Shown: positions 26,825-35,804 of the stretch, in pieces
Numbering within the stretch: the first letter of the stretch is position 1
How the letters are laid out: every line of letters starts with the position of its first letter
Assembly: GCA_026196775.1 (NCBI GenBank)
Contig: JAPHUD010000035.1
Location: 50,169-114,168 of the forward strand
Source: Flavobacteriales bacterium
GTDB lineage: Bacteria > Bacteroidota > Bacteroidia > Flavobacteriales_E > Vicingaceae
Length of the DNA: 64,000 nt
Direction: 5' to 3'
The notes under the pieces: generated by a model
What the model was told of the DNA's origin: nothing
The model's input: the letters and a program-made list of their open reading frames with translations, nothing else
Databases searched by the model: none
Position numbers and translations under genes: made by a program

Positions 26825-28307
26825 TTGCCTTTTGTGTAGATAAATTCATTGAAAGCCAGCTTAATTTTTCTTGTGTTTCCAAAAAATTAAATAATTTATC
26901 TTCATAAAGATATTCTTCATTGTACTCATAGATTGAATTAGAAAAGAAATCACTCTCTTGAGAGAGAAGGTGTTTATTTTCTTCAATTAATGGCAATATT
27001 TTATCAGAAAGCGATAACAAAAAATGCACATCCATATTTTCACTTGAAATGTTCTTAATGTTGTATTGAGCAATTATGATGTCCCAATTAAATGAGCTTA
27101 ATAAAACCAATACACTAATAATATTTAAAGAATTAACTTTTAATAAGTAAAAAGCAGATTTTAGTTGAGTAATTTTAATATAAAGTGTAATAAGACCAAC
27201 AATTGTAGCGATTAAAAAGAAGATAACTCCAATTCTTTTATATGCTAATCCATAGTAATCTATATAATGGTAATTTCTTATTCCAACAGAAATAACTAGA
27301 ATAATATTTTGAGCTATCCATAAAATGGACAACTGTTTTAAAAGTTTATTTTTTGATATAAAATTGATGTTTTTTCTAAAGAAATAAAGTATTATTCCCA
27401 TTGAAAGTAAAACACTAACAATAAGTAAATAAGTGCCTTCGTGAACAAACTGAGATAAGTTAAAACTGCCGTCATACTCAAAGTTAAACCATATCCAATT
27501 TACATCGGTTGCGTTTACAATTAGCAATAATAAATTTACTGATAATATTAAAAAAACAGCTGAACGATATTCGTTTTTAAGGTTTAGAGAAAGTGTGTGT
27601 TTATAATTGTATATTGGTGAATTAGTAGCTTTTATTCTTCTTTTTCGGATGATAAAATCTCTTAGTTTTTCTTCTGAATGAATAAATTTAATAATGTTAT
27701 TATGAAAAATAAATGAAGCAATAATGATTGTTCCTAATAAAATAAACATAAGCCTGCCCCAAGAAATAGTGAAAAAAAATTTTTTAATTGGTAACCAAAA
27801 CTGAATAGTTAGGTCGTTAAAAATCGGATTGGCAATTTTATAAATCCAAATGAATAAAGAAAGGAATAATATAGGGATTACTACTATTTTTAAAATAGAT
27901 ATGATTTTTGAGATTGAATTTTGCTTTTTGTTGTTTGAGTTGTTATTGAAGACTTTTCTTAATGGCAATTTAAAAAAGTTGATTATTGAGGTGAAACCTG
28001 CATAAAAAGCTGCTTTTAATTTGGGTTGATGAATGTATCCAATACAAATTAGTAGTAAAAAACAATTGGTAATTTTTGCAATAGTTGAACCATAAAGAAA
28101 AACAAAAGTGGCGGTTAAAATACATAATATTGAGAAGGCTATTACATATTTTGATTTGAAAGAATTGGGATAAATAAAATAGGAAGATAATAGAATAAAC
28201 ACATTAAAAATTAACAGGTTTAGTCCAAATTGTTCTTGCCAAAACAACCAATTAAAAAGAAACGTTCCTAACAAAAAGAAGATGAGTTGAATTTTTCTGG
28301 TTTCCAT
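26748..28307 (-). CDS. Polytopic membrane protein, DUF4173-like
   Basis: 519 aa with about a dozen hydrophobic segments in the first 400 residues (for example FFLLGTFLFNWLFW and LLLIVNATDVNWIWF) and a soluble C-terminal part of about 100 residues (EENKHLLSQESDFF). The pattern and the NATDV-WIWF block resemble DUF4173 proteins. No enzyme motif. It is last in the minus-strand membrane cluster, 2 bases after the upstream gene. The final 25 codons run antisense into the TIGR01777 gene. Confidence 0.65.
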   Translation of the reverse strand: METRKIQLIFFLLGTFLFNWLFWQEQFGLNLLIFNVFILLSSYFIYPNSFKSKYVIAFSILCILTATFVFLYGSTIAKITNCFLLLICIGYIHQPKLKAAFYAGFTSIINFFKLPLRKVFNNNSNNKKQNSISKIISILKIVVIPILFLSLFIWIYKIANPIFNDLTIQFWLPIKKFFFTISWGRLMFILLGTIIIASFIFHNNIIKFIHSEEKLRDFIIRKRRIKATNSPIYNYKHTLSLNLKNEYRSAVFLILSVNLLLLIVNATDVNWIWFNFEYDGSFNLSQFVHEGTYLLIVSVLLSMGIILYFFRKNINFISKNKLLKQLSILWIAQNIILVISVGIRNYHYIDYYGLAYKRIGVIFFLIATIVGLITLYIKITQLKSAFYLLKVNSLNIISVLVLLSSFNWDIIIAQYNIKNISSENMDVHFLLSLSDKILPLIEENKHLLSQESDFFSNSIYEYNEEYLYEDKLFNFLETQEKLSWLSMNLSTQKAINYYKTKAASQPTLSTPLPNRQIEN

Positions 28308-28309
28308 AG

Positions 28310-28825
28310 CTAAGCGATTTTATAATTAGATATATTACTGATTGAAATGATTTGGTTGGTATATTTATGTATGAGTAGCAGAGGGATGAGCCCAAAAGCT
28401 CCGAAGCAACAATCTATGAGTTGCCAAAACAAAGGGATACCTCTATAATTACCGGCTATAAAAGCAACAGGAAAAACTAGTAAACAAGCAATTATCCCCA
28501 CTTTTGTTACCCAACTATTTTGAACAGGATTAATATAAACACCTATAAAAAATAGACTGATAATGATGTGAGAAAAAGCCAACCAATCTGTTCCATAAGC
28601 TAAGAAAGGATAGTTTTGATTAACATTATTTAATGCGATATTCACTTGATTCATCCATTGGAAAATAAGGCTTGAAGAAGTTGCTGTGTTAAAATAATCT
28701 GCCAAAAAATTAATCTCCGTTTGCAACGGAAAAGCAGTAATTCCGCTCAACACTAATAAGAAGATAAAAAGTAGTGTAATTCTTTTTATCTTTTTTGTGA
28801 GGATATGGATTGTTTGTGTTTTCAT
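28310..28825 (-). CDS. Small membrane protein, unknown
   Basis: 171 aa with an N-terminal hydrophobic segment (TLLFIFLLVLSGITAF) and three more (HIIISLFFIGVYIN, VGIIACLLVFPVAFIAG, CCFGAFGLIPLLLIH). Not recognised. It lies 2 bases before the DUF4173-like gene and 14 bases after the 99-aa gene, so probably one transcript under the operator at 29162-29178. Confidence 0.6.
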   Translation of the reverse strand: MKTQTIHILTKKIKRITLLFIFLLVLSGITAFPLQTEINFLADYFNTATSSSLIFQWMNQVNIALNNVNQNYPFLAYGTDWLAFSHIIISLFFIGVYINPVQNSWVTKVGIIACLLVFPVAFIAGNYRGIPLFWQLIDCCFGAFGLIPLLLIHKYTNQIISISNISNYKIA

Positions 28826-28839
28826 GGAAATTTAATTAT

Positions 28840-29139
28840 TTAACTACCACTAAAAGGTGTTCCGAAAATTCCTACAGCAAGCTCTGCCCAAATAAGAAAT
28901 AGCATAAACAATACAAAAATGCATAAAGCAATTCGATAGGTTGAATTTTTCACACTTCGTATTACCAGTTCGCATATTAAACCCGTACCAAGCAATAAAA
29001 TTCCCATTATAATAAAGTCAGAGAGACTCCATTTTACTTCATCTGTAAACTGCATGGCTATTAGCGGAATCATTAATAATATGGGTACAGCTACAAGAAT
29101 TCCGATTAATCTTTTGTTTTTTGTTTTCTGTGTTTTCAT
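28840..29139 (-). CDS. Small three-helix membrane protein, unknown
   Basis: 99 aa from the ATG at 29139 (MKTQKTKNKR). An upstream in-frame start at 29175 would place the coding region through a palindromic operator, so the shorter form is preferred. Three hydrophobic segments: LIGILVAVPILLMIPLIAM, FIIMGILLLGTGLICELVI and IALCIFVLFMLFLIWAELAV. No known motif. First gene after the operator and probably cotranscribed with the two membrane genes that follow. Confidence 0.6.
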   Translation of the reverse strand: MKTQKTKNKRLIGILVAVPILLMIPLIAMQFTDEVKWSLSDFIIMGILLLGTGLICELVIRSVKNSTYRIALCIFVLFMLFLIWAELAVGIFGTPFSGS

Positions 29140-29161
29140 TTTTTTTTGAGTTTTTAAAAGT

Positions 29162-29178
29162 ACTTTGAAATTCAAAGT
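29162..29178. promoter_or_regulatory. Palindromic operator candidate, proximal to the membrane cluster
   Basis: ACTTTGAAATTCAAAGT, a 17-base dyad, is 22 bases before the 29139 start. It shares AAAAGTACTTTGAA and CAAAGT with the site at 30165-30181. Both flank the winged-helix regulator gene, the probable binder. Confidence 0.6.
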
Positions 29179-29194
29179 TTGTTAATAAAAAAAA

Positions 29195-29485
29195 TTAATT
29201 ATGTTGGTTAAGTAAATTTTCTAAAGCTGTTAAGTGATCTTGAAAAGCTTTTTTTCCAGCTAGCGTTGCAGCAAAAGATGTCTTTGGTTTTTTACCTACA
29301 AATTCTTTCATCACTTTTATGTATTCGTTTTTTTCTAATCCGGCAATATGGCTGGCTAAATTCCCATCGGTAACGTTTAACAATTCTTTCAATGAATTAA
29401 AATCTATTTCATCATTTACCATTAAAACGGACATAATTCCCAATCGCACCCTGCTTTCAAATATTTTATTTAACCCCTCAATCAT
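29195..29485 (-). CDS. Winged-helix transcriptional regulator
   Basis: 96 aa, a complete single-domain winged helix (PF13601-like, ArsR/MarR-related). Helix 1 RVRLGIMSVLM, recognition region FNSLKELLNVTDGNLASHIAGLEKNEYI, wing VKEFVGKKPKTSFAATLAGKKAF (approximate boundaries), and a C-terminal helix for dimerisation. There is no metal-binding Cys set. It lies 12 bases after the 218-aa membrane gene, in the same direction, and two matching palindromes sit before each half of the cluster, so it probably represses both and itself. Confidence 0.82.
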   Translation of the reverse strand: MIEGLNKIFESRVRLGIMSVLMVNDEIDFNSLKELLNVTDGNLASHIAGLEKNEYIKVMKEFVGKKPKTSFAATLAGKKAFQDHLTALENLLNQHN

Positions 29486-29497
29486 AGCCTTATTTTT

Positions 29498-30154
29498 TTA
29501 TGCGTTTTGAGGTTTGTTATTATATTTAAAGTGCATTAATGCACCATAAACAATATGTAAAACACCAAAACCAATAGACCAAAACAACAATCCTTTTCCA
29601 ATAAATACGGCACTTATTAAACCTAAAATAATTTGTAAAATTCCCAAGTATTTTATTTCTCCTAAGGTATATTTTCCACAGTTAAATAACGCCAACCCAT
29701 AAAAAAGCAATGTTGCTGGAGCTAGTAAATAAAATAAGCCATGATATATTAATATTAAACAGAAAATACCTCCTGTAGCCAGAGGTACAATTAAGTTTAG
29801 TAGTAATAATTTGCTGTTTTTGCCCCAGATATACTGACCATTTTTCTTAGACTCTCTCAGAGTAAGTAAAATTCCAAAAGTAACTGAGATGACTAAAACG
29901 ACTGTAGCGATAATAAAAAGCTCAACAGCTAACTCTTCCATTAGGTTTCCAGAAAAATACATTTCTAACCTCGTTTTGGTAAAGGTGCTATTCAGATAAT
30001 GATCTATTCTTAAGTTAGCTATAAAAGCTCCTATTAAAGCAGTAATTCCAGCTATAACACCCGACAAACCGCTTAATGAAATAAATTTGGTAGATTTTTC
30101 CATCAAATCTTTTATGCCTGAGAGGGCTTCTAAATGTTGTTTTGAATTTTCCAT
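29498..30154 (-). CDS. Polytopic membrane protein, unknown
   Basis: 218 aa from the ATG at 30154 (MENSKQHLEALSG). The open frame extends upstream to 30322 but that part is hydrophobic low-complexity sequence and would include the operator at 30165-30181, so it is rejected. Five or six membrane segments (LSGLSGVIAGITALIGAFIAN, AVELFIIATVVLVISVTFGI, LLLNLIVPLATGGIFCLILI, ATLLFYGLALFNCGKY, LGILQIILGLISAVFIGKGL). No enzyme motif. First gene of a two-gene unit with the winged-helix regulator, a layout typical of a regulator with its membrane effector. Confidence 0.68.
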   Translation of the reverse strand: MENSKQHLEALSGIKDLMEKSTKFISLSGLSGVIAGITALIGAFIANLRIDHYLNSTFTKTRLEMYFSGNLMEELAVELFIIATVVLVISVTFGILLTLRESKKNGQYIWGKNSKLLLLNLIVPLATGGIFCLILIYHGLFYLLAPATLLFYGLALFNCGKYTLGEIKYLGILQIILGLISAVFIGKGLLFWSIGFGVLHIVYGALMHFKYNNKPQNA

Positions 30155-30164
30155 ATTAAAAAGT

Positions 30165-30181
30165 ACTTTGAATTGCAAAGT
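30165..30181. promoter_or_regulatory. Palindromic operator candidate, distal copy
   Basis: ACTTTGAATTGCAAAGT, a 17-base dyad 10 bases before the 30154 start. Near-identical to the site at 29162-29178. A TACTTTG core inside it resembles a shortened -7 element, so a bound repressor would block initiation. Confidence 0.6.
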
Positions 30182-30293
30182 AAATAAATATATTTTTAAT
30201 AGAACAAATTTTTTTGAGATTTTTTTGAATAGGTAGGAAAATAAAGAGGTTGATGTGTTTAATAATGTAAAAAAAGTAGAAATCAAGAAGAAT

Positions 30294-30704
30294 TTAGTTG
30301 TCTTTCTTAAACTCAATTTCATCTTTAACGATGTAACAGTTGGGGTAGTCGCTGCTAATTTCTTTTTGGAATTTTATAGCTTCTAATTTGGTTTTAAAAT
30401 CGCCAACACGCACTTTAAAATATGGTTGTTGGTAAATCTCGTAAGCTGGAACTTCTTTGTATTTTTGAATAAAAGCCGCTCTAATTTTACGGGCAGGAGC
30501 ACTACTACTTTCTGAGGCTAATTGAATTCTATATCCATAAAGTTTGTAAGCAGCTTTGTAGGTTTCATTAATATCTTCGATGGCTTTATCGACAACAACA
30601 ATTACTTTTTTAGTTGAGGTGTCAGTTGCAGTTGTATCTTGTCCGAAAACAGTAATGCTTATAACAACATATAATAAAGAGGTTAAAAATATTTTTAAAA
30701 GCAT
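30294..30704 (-). CDS. SPOR-domain protein
   Basis: 136 aa. A signal peptide (FLTSLLYVVISITVFGQ) is followed by a Thr/Val linker and a SPOR-type fold: YRIQLASESS (first strand), a helix, YFKVRVGDFKTKLEAIKFQ and YPNCYIVKDEI. SPOR domains bind denuded peptidoglycan, so the protein is probably periplasmic and septal or envelope-associated. It is divergent from the act operon across a 304-base gap. It ends with a Lys/Asp tail. Confidence 0.78.
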   Translation of the reverse strand: MLLKIFLTSLLYVVISITVFGQDTTATDTSTKKVIVVVDKAIEDINETYKAAYKLYGYRIQLASESSSAPARKIRAAFIQKYKEVPAYEIYQQPYFKVRVGDFKTKLEAIKFQKEISSDYPNCYIVKDEIEFKKDN

Positions 30705-31008
30705 ATAAAAAATTTATAAAATTCGGTTTTGCATAAATCAGTCCAAAACTACATAATTTTTAAAATATAAGGAATAAAGAAGATATGTTAAACATTGTTA
30801 ATTGATGTGCATACTGTTACCGCTTTTTGTGAGCAATTTCTGCTATATGATAGAAATCATAACTAAACGTTTTCTTATTTAGAATAATTCTAAATTGATA
30901 TTTAAAAGCTGATTTTAATCGAAAAATGTTATCAAAAACTGATGTATTCTTATACATTTGTCAATCATTTTATGTTTAGTTTAAAGAAACAACTGTAACA
31001 GTTTTATT
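30705..31008 (+). promoter_or_regulatory. Divergent intergenic region with the act promoter
   Basis: 304 bases without a gene. TACATTTG at 30953-30960 matches the -7 consensus, placing initiation near 30967 and a 42-base leader before actA; no TTTG is at the usual -33 position. A dyad, TTTAGAA-TAA-TTCTAAA (30878-30894), lies about 60 bases upstream of the -7 element and could be an activator or repressor site. The rest is featureless AT-rich sequence. Confidence 0.45.
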
Positions 31009-32637
31009 ATGAATAAGATAACAAGAATCAATTCGAGAGGTACACTTTTAAAACTTGCGTTAATTTATTTTTCATTTTTATTTGTTCAGGTAAATTTATC
31101 TGCACAAGATGGTGAGAAATTATTTAAAACATCTTGTACCGCATGTCACAAGCTAACTTCAGATAGATTAGTTGGTCCTGGTTTGGCGGGAGTAACAGAG
31201 AAGCGTTCAAAAGAATGGTTGATGAGTTTCATCAAGAATTCTCAAGAAATGATTGCCAATGGAGACAAAGATGCCATAGCAGTTTTCGAAGAATATAATA
31301 AAGTGCCAATGCCAGCACACCCTTTTTCTGATGAAGAGTTAACAGCTATTATAGACTATATAGCTAACCCAGAAGCTTCTTCTGCAAAGAAAGATGAGCC
31401 AAAAGAAGTCGCTACTGCTGATGCAGGTGCTGAGGTTGATCCATTAGTTTTAGAAGGACAAAAATTATTTAAAAACAATTGTAAAGCTTGTCATAGTGCA
31501 GGAACTGATAAAGTTGTTGGTCCAGGCTTGCAAGGTATTTCTGATAAAAGATCCCACGAATGGTTAGTAAAATGGATTCAAAATTCTGCTGACTTAATTG
31601 CTTCTGGAGATCCTGATGCGGTTGCTATTTTTGAGGAATACAATAAAGTACCAATGCCAGCTCAACCAGTTTCTGAAGATGACATTAAAGCTATATTAGC
31701 ATATATTGCAAATCCTCCAGTTGATAAAAAAGCTGCTGCTACTGAAGAAATTGTAGTTGCTACTGAAGAAAAGTCTCCATGGGTTACATTTATAGTATTA
31801 GCTGTAATTTGTGTTGCATTGTTAATTGTTATCTTGATGTTGAATAAGTCGAGAGTGATGGTAGCTAAAGCCAACGCTGAAAAAGCAGGCGTAGAATATA
31901 CTGGACCTGTTTCTTTAATGGGTGCTTTTAAACATACATTAAGTAACAATAAAGGATATGTTGCTGCTGTTGTAGTAGTTCTTGTTTTTGCAGGATTGGT
32001 AGATTTAATGGGAAGTGCCGCTACAATTGGTGTTCACCAAGGATATAAGCCTGAGCAACCTATTAAATTCTCTCATAAAATTCACGCTGGAGACGACAAA
32101 ATAGACTGTAACTACTGTCATTCTAGTGCAAGACATAGTAAAACCTCTGGAATTCCTTCATTAAACTTATGTATGAATTGTCATACTTATATTAATGGTG
32201 GTGATAAAACTTTCCTATACAATGGAGAAGAATATCCAATGGCTGAAGAAATCAAAAAAATCTATAAGCATTTAGATTACGACCCTAAAACAGGAAAATA
32301 TGGAGATAATCCAACACCTGTTAAATGGATAAAAGTTCACAACTTACCAGATCACGTATTCTTTAGTCACCAGCAACACGTAACTGTAGGAAATCAACAA
32401 TGTCAAACTTGTCACGGACCAGTTGAAGAAATGGATGTGGTAGGTCAACATTCTAAATTAACTATGGGTTGGTGTATAGAATGTCATAAAGGAACCGGAG
32501 TTTCTACAAAAGATAATGGTTATTATGATGAAATGCACAAAAGAATGCCAGAGGAATTTAGAAATAAAGTGTTTGAAGACGACAAACTAACAGTTGACGA
32601 AATTGGTGGAATGGAGTGTGCTAAATGTCACTACTAA
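31009..32637 (+). CDS. actA: Alternative complex III subunit ActA with two fused cytochrome c domains
   Basis: 542 aa. Signal peptide, then two tandem class I cytochrome c domains (CTACH near residue 43, CKACH near 160; each ends with EYNKVPMPA), two membrane helices (about 258-278 and 316-334), then five CxxCH sites: CNYCH, CMNCH, CQTCH, CIECH and CAKCH at the very C-terminus. That is seven haem c sites instead of the five of a minimal ActA. It is the periplasmic electron-exit subunit of the quinol:cytochrome c oxidoreductase that replaces complex III. The two N-terminal domains are so alike that a recent tandem duplication is likely; they may act as a built-in electron carrier. Confidence 0.93.
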   Translation: MNKITRINSRGTLLKLALIYFSFLFVQVNLSAQDGEKLFKTSCTACHKLTSDRLVGPGLAGVTEKRSKEWLMSFIKNSQEMIANGDKDAIAVFEEYNKVPMPAHPFSDEELTAIIDYIANPEASSAKKDEPKEVATADAGAEVDPLVLEGQKLFKNNCKACHSAGTDKVVGPGLQGISDKRSHEWLVKWIQNSADLIASGDPDAVAIFEEYNKVPMPAQPVSEDDIKAILAYIANPPVDKKAAATEEIVVATEEKSPWVTFIVLAVICVALLIVILMLNKSRVMVAKANAEKAGVEYTGPVSLMGAFKHTLSNNKGYVAAVVVVLVFAGLVDLMGSAATIGVHQGYKPEQPIKFSHKIHAGDDKIDCNYCHSSARHSKTSGIPSLNLCMNCHTYINGGDKTFLYNGEEYPMAEEIKKIYKHLDYDPKTGKYGDNPTPVKWIKVHNLPDHVFFSHQQHVTVGNQQCQTCHGPVEEMDVVGQHSKLTMGWCIECHKGTGVSTKDNGYYDEMHKRMPEEFRNKVFEDDKLTVDEIGGMECAKCHY

Positions 32638-32698
32638 TCAATAATAAATAAGATTCTTTTAATAGATATATAAAGTACGACTTACAATTAACATAAAT

Positions 32699-35600
32699 AT
32701 GGCTAATTCAAAAAAATACTGGAAAGGTTTAGAACAACTAAATAATGACCCTAAATTTTTGGAGTCTGTGAATAATGAATTTCCTGAGGAGTTACCGATA
32801 GACAAGTTTTTAGGTGATAACGAAACATTGGAAAATTCATCTACATCACGTAGAGATTTCTTGAAATATCTTGGTTTTGGTGTTGCAGCAGCTTCATTAG
32901 CAGCTTGCGAAACTCCGGTTACTAAGGCTATTCCTTATATTACTAAACCAGAAGAAATTACTCCTGGAAAAGCGAATTATTATGCATCTACGTATTCTGA
33001 TGGTAATGATTTTGCTCCAATTTTGGTTAAAACCAGAGAAGGAAGACCTATTCATGTAACAGGCAATAAAGAATCTAAGCTTACTAAAGGAGCAATTAAT
33101 GCAAGAGTTGCAGGTGCTGTACTTTCATTATATGATAATAACAGGTACAAAAACCCAATGATGGGTGGAAATGCTACTGATTGGAAAACTATTGATGCTG
33201 CTATTAAAAAAGATTTAGCTGCTGCTAAAAATGTAAGAGTTTTAACTACAAGTTTAATAAGCCCATCAACAAGAAAAGCAATTGAAAGTTTAGGAACAAA
33301 AGCTTCAACTGAAGAAGAGTTAGCAACTAATAAATTAAATATTGTTCAATTAGATGAAATTTCTTATTCAGGAATGTTAGATGCTAATATGGCATCTTTT
33401 GGAGTTAGAGCAATCCCAACTTATAATTTCGCAAAAGCAAAAACTATTGTTAGTGTTGGGGCAGATTTTATGGGCAATTGGTTAGATACTCCTATGTATT
33501 TGAATGATTATGCTCAAACACGTAAGCCGGATAACGATTGGATGTCGAAACATTTCCAATTTGAGGCGAACATGTCGCTTTCAGGAACAAATGCAGATGT
33601 AAGAATCCCTGTAAAACCATCTGAATATGCTGCAATTTTAGCCAACATATACAAACAATTAGGAGGAAGTATTGATGCTCCTAAAACCAATTATGATGCA
33701 CAAATTGCTAATGCAGTAAAATCTTTAAAAGCTGCTAAAGGAGCTTCTATTGTTATTGCAGGAAATAATGATAAAGACATACAATTAATCGTTAATGGTA
33801 TCAACCAAATTTTAGGAAATTATGGGAATACTATTGATGTGAATACGGTATCTAAAACTAAAGCCGGAGACGATGCTAAAGTAGAAGCGTTAATTGCTGA
33901 AATGAACGAAGGCAAAGTGGATGTTTTAGCTATTTATGGTGTTGACCCTGTTTTCAGTTTGGGAGAGAAATTTAAAGCAGCTTTAGGAAAAGTTAAATCA
34001 ACTATTTCTTTTGCAACAAAAGCAAACGAAACGTCTAAAGCTTGTAAATATGTTTGCCCGGATAATCACGCATTCGAATCATGGAATGATTACAATCCAG
34101 TAAGCAATTATTACACTATTCAACAACCAACTATTTCTCCTTTATTTAACACTCGTCAAGCACAAGAGAGTTGTTTAGTATGGGCAGAAAAAGAAGATAC
34201 AAGTTATTATAATTTTATTAGAGAAACTTGGAAAAATACATTTGCTAGCGAACTAGTATTAACACCTTTTAATGATTTCTGGAACAAAGCTGTTCATGAT
34301 GGAGAGATTAAAATGAATGTTGAAACTAATACTGTTTCATTTAATGGTGAAGCATTAGCAGGAGTTAAAGTAAACAACAAACCATTTGCCGGAGATTTTG
34401 AATTAGAAATTACTCAAAATGCAGCAGTTGGTGCAGGAGCAGGAGCAGATAATCCATGGTTACAAGAAACTCCGGATCCGATTACTAAAATTACTTGGGA
34501 CAACTATGTAACTATGAATCCTGCAGAAATGAAGGAAAGAGGTTACAATACTCAATTAGGTCAGGAATCACCAGCAAACATGATTAGTGTTACTGCAAAT
34601 GGTGTTACTATAGAAAATATGCCGGTTGTTGCTCAACCAGGTCAGGCAAGAGGAACCATTGGTATTGCTGTAGGTTACGGAAAAGTTGTTGGAAATATGA
34701 CTGAACCAACAGGTAAAAACGCTTATCCTTTAGTTGGACGTTCTGCTACAGGAGCTGCTTATTATGTAGGAGCTACCATAGCAGAAGTTAGCGGAACTTA
34801 CCCTATTGCAGCTACTCAAACGCATCAAACAGTTATGGGTAGAGACTCTGTAGTTAGAGAAACTACTTTGGCAACTTACAAACATGGAAATAAAGACGCT
34901 TATAACCCGGAACATAAATTAGTAACGCACGAGAAAGGAGAGTTTATTAAGAAAAACATCAAAGAATTTGATTTATGGAAAGAGCATCCAGTAGAAAATA
35001 TTGGGCACAGATGGGGAATGTCTATTGATATGAATACTTGTATCGGATGTAGTGCTTGTGTAACAGCATGTATTTCTGAAAACAATGTGCCTGTTGTAGG
35101 TAAAGATGAAGTAAGACGAGGAAGAGAAATGCACTGGATGCGTATCGATAGATATTATAGTACTGATGCAGATATTGAAGATAAATCAATTGCTGGATAT
35201 AGAAAAATGGAAGATCCTGCTGACAACCCACAAGTTGTTCACCAGCCAATGATGTGCCAGCATTGTAACCATGCAGGTTGTGAAACAGTTTGTCCTGTTG
35301 CTGCAACAACGCATAGTAATGAAGGGTTGAACATGATGGCTTACAACAGATGTATTGGTACAAGATATTGCGCTAACAACTGTGCTTATAAAGTAAGAAG
35401 ATTCAACTGGTTTAACTATATCGCTTACGATAAGTTTACTGAAGTTAATCCAGCTCAAGATGATTTAGGAAGAATGGTATTAAATCCAGATGTAGTTGTT
35501 AGAGCAAGAGGGGTAATGGAAAAATGTAGCATGTGTGTTCAAAGAATTCAAGCTGGAAAATTAGATGCTAAAAAAGCAAGTACAAAAGTTCAAGACGGAG

Positions 35601-35791
35601 CTATTCAAACAGCATGTTCTGGAGCTTGTCCTACAAATGCCATTACTTTTGGTGATTTGAATGATACAGAAAGCAAAATTAATGGAGATATGAACCATGA
35701 TAGAGCTTACAGAGTAATAGAAGAAGTTGGTCAACAACCAAACGTATATTACTTAACAAAAGTTAGAAATTTAGAAAACAACGAAGCTTAA
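32699..35791 (+). CDS. actB: Alternative complex III subunit ActB (molybdopterin-like plus iron-sulfur)
   Basis: 1030 aa. The N-terminus has a TAT-type motif with a lipobox (SRRDFLKYLGFGVAAASLAAC), so the chain is probably exported folded and lipidated. Residues about 60-740 resemble a molybdopterin oxidoreductase domain; ActB proteins are known to lack the cofactor. The C-terminal ferredoxin-like part carries four Cys clusters: CIGCSACVTAC, CQHCNHAGCETVCP, CIGTRYCANNC and CSMCVQ with CSGACP, giving three 4Fe-4S plus one likely 3Fe-4S centre. It passes electrons from the quinol side (ActC/F) to ActA. It follows actA by 61 bases. Confidence 0.95.
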   Translation: MANSKKYWKGLEQLNNDPKFLESVNNEFPEELPIDKFLGDNETLENSSTSRRDFLKYLGFGVAAASLAACETPVTKAIPYITKPEEITPGKANYYASTYSDGNDFAPILVKTREGRPIHVTGNKESKLTKGAINARVAGAVLSLYDNNRYKNPMMGGNATDWKTIDAAIKKDLAAAKNVRVLTTSLISPSTRKAIESLGTKASTEEELATNKLNIVQLDEISYSGMLDANMASFGVRAIPTYNFAKAKTIVSVGADFMGNWLDTPMYLNDYAQTRKPDNDWMSKHFQFEANMSLSGTNADVRIPVKPSEYAAILANIYKQLGGSIDAPKTNYDAQIANAVKSLKAAKGASIVIAGNNDKDIQLIVNGINQILGNYGNTIDVNTVSKTKAGDDAKVEALIAEMNEGKVDVLAIYGVDPVFSLGEKFKAALGKVKSTISFATKANETSKACKYVCPDNHAFESWNDYNPVSNYYTIQQPTISPLFNTRQAQESCLVWAEKEDTSYYNFIRETWKNTFASELVLTPFNDFWNKAVHDGEIKMNVETNTVSFNGEALAGVKVNNKPFAGDFELEITQNAAVGAGAGADNPWLQETPDPITKITWDNYVTMNPAEMKERGYNTQLGQESPANMISVTANGVTIENMPVVAQPGQARGTIGIAVGYGKVVGNMTEPTGKNAYPLVGRSATGAAYYVGATIAEVSGTYPIAATQTHQTVMGRDSVVRETTLATYKHGNKDAYNPEHKLVTHEKGEFIKKNIKEFDLWKEHPVENIGHRWGMSIDMNTCIGCSACVTACISENNVPVVGKDEVRRGREMHWMRIDRYYSTDADIEDKSIAGYRKMEDPADNPQVVHQPMMCQHCNHAGCETVCPVAATTHSNEGLNMMAYNRCIGTRYCANNCAYKVRRFNWFNYIAYDKFTEVNPAQDDLGRMVLNPDVVVRARGVMEKCSMCVQRIQAGKLDAKKASTKVQDGAIQTACSGACPTNAITFGDLNDTESKINGDMNHDRAYRVIEEVGQQPNVYYLTKVRNLENNEA

Positions 35792-35804
35792 AAAAGTATA
35801 AAAA

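Noticed and set aside
35022..35363. Minus-strand ORFs inside actB (35022-35363, 35186-35458, 34730-35085)
   Set aside because: They are antisense to the Cys-rich region of a clear gene, low in complexity, and have no domain or start context.
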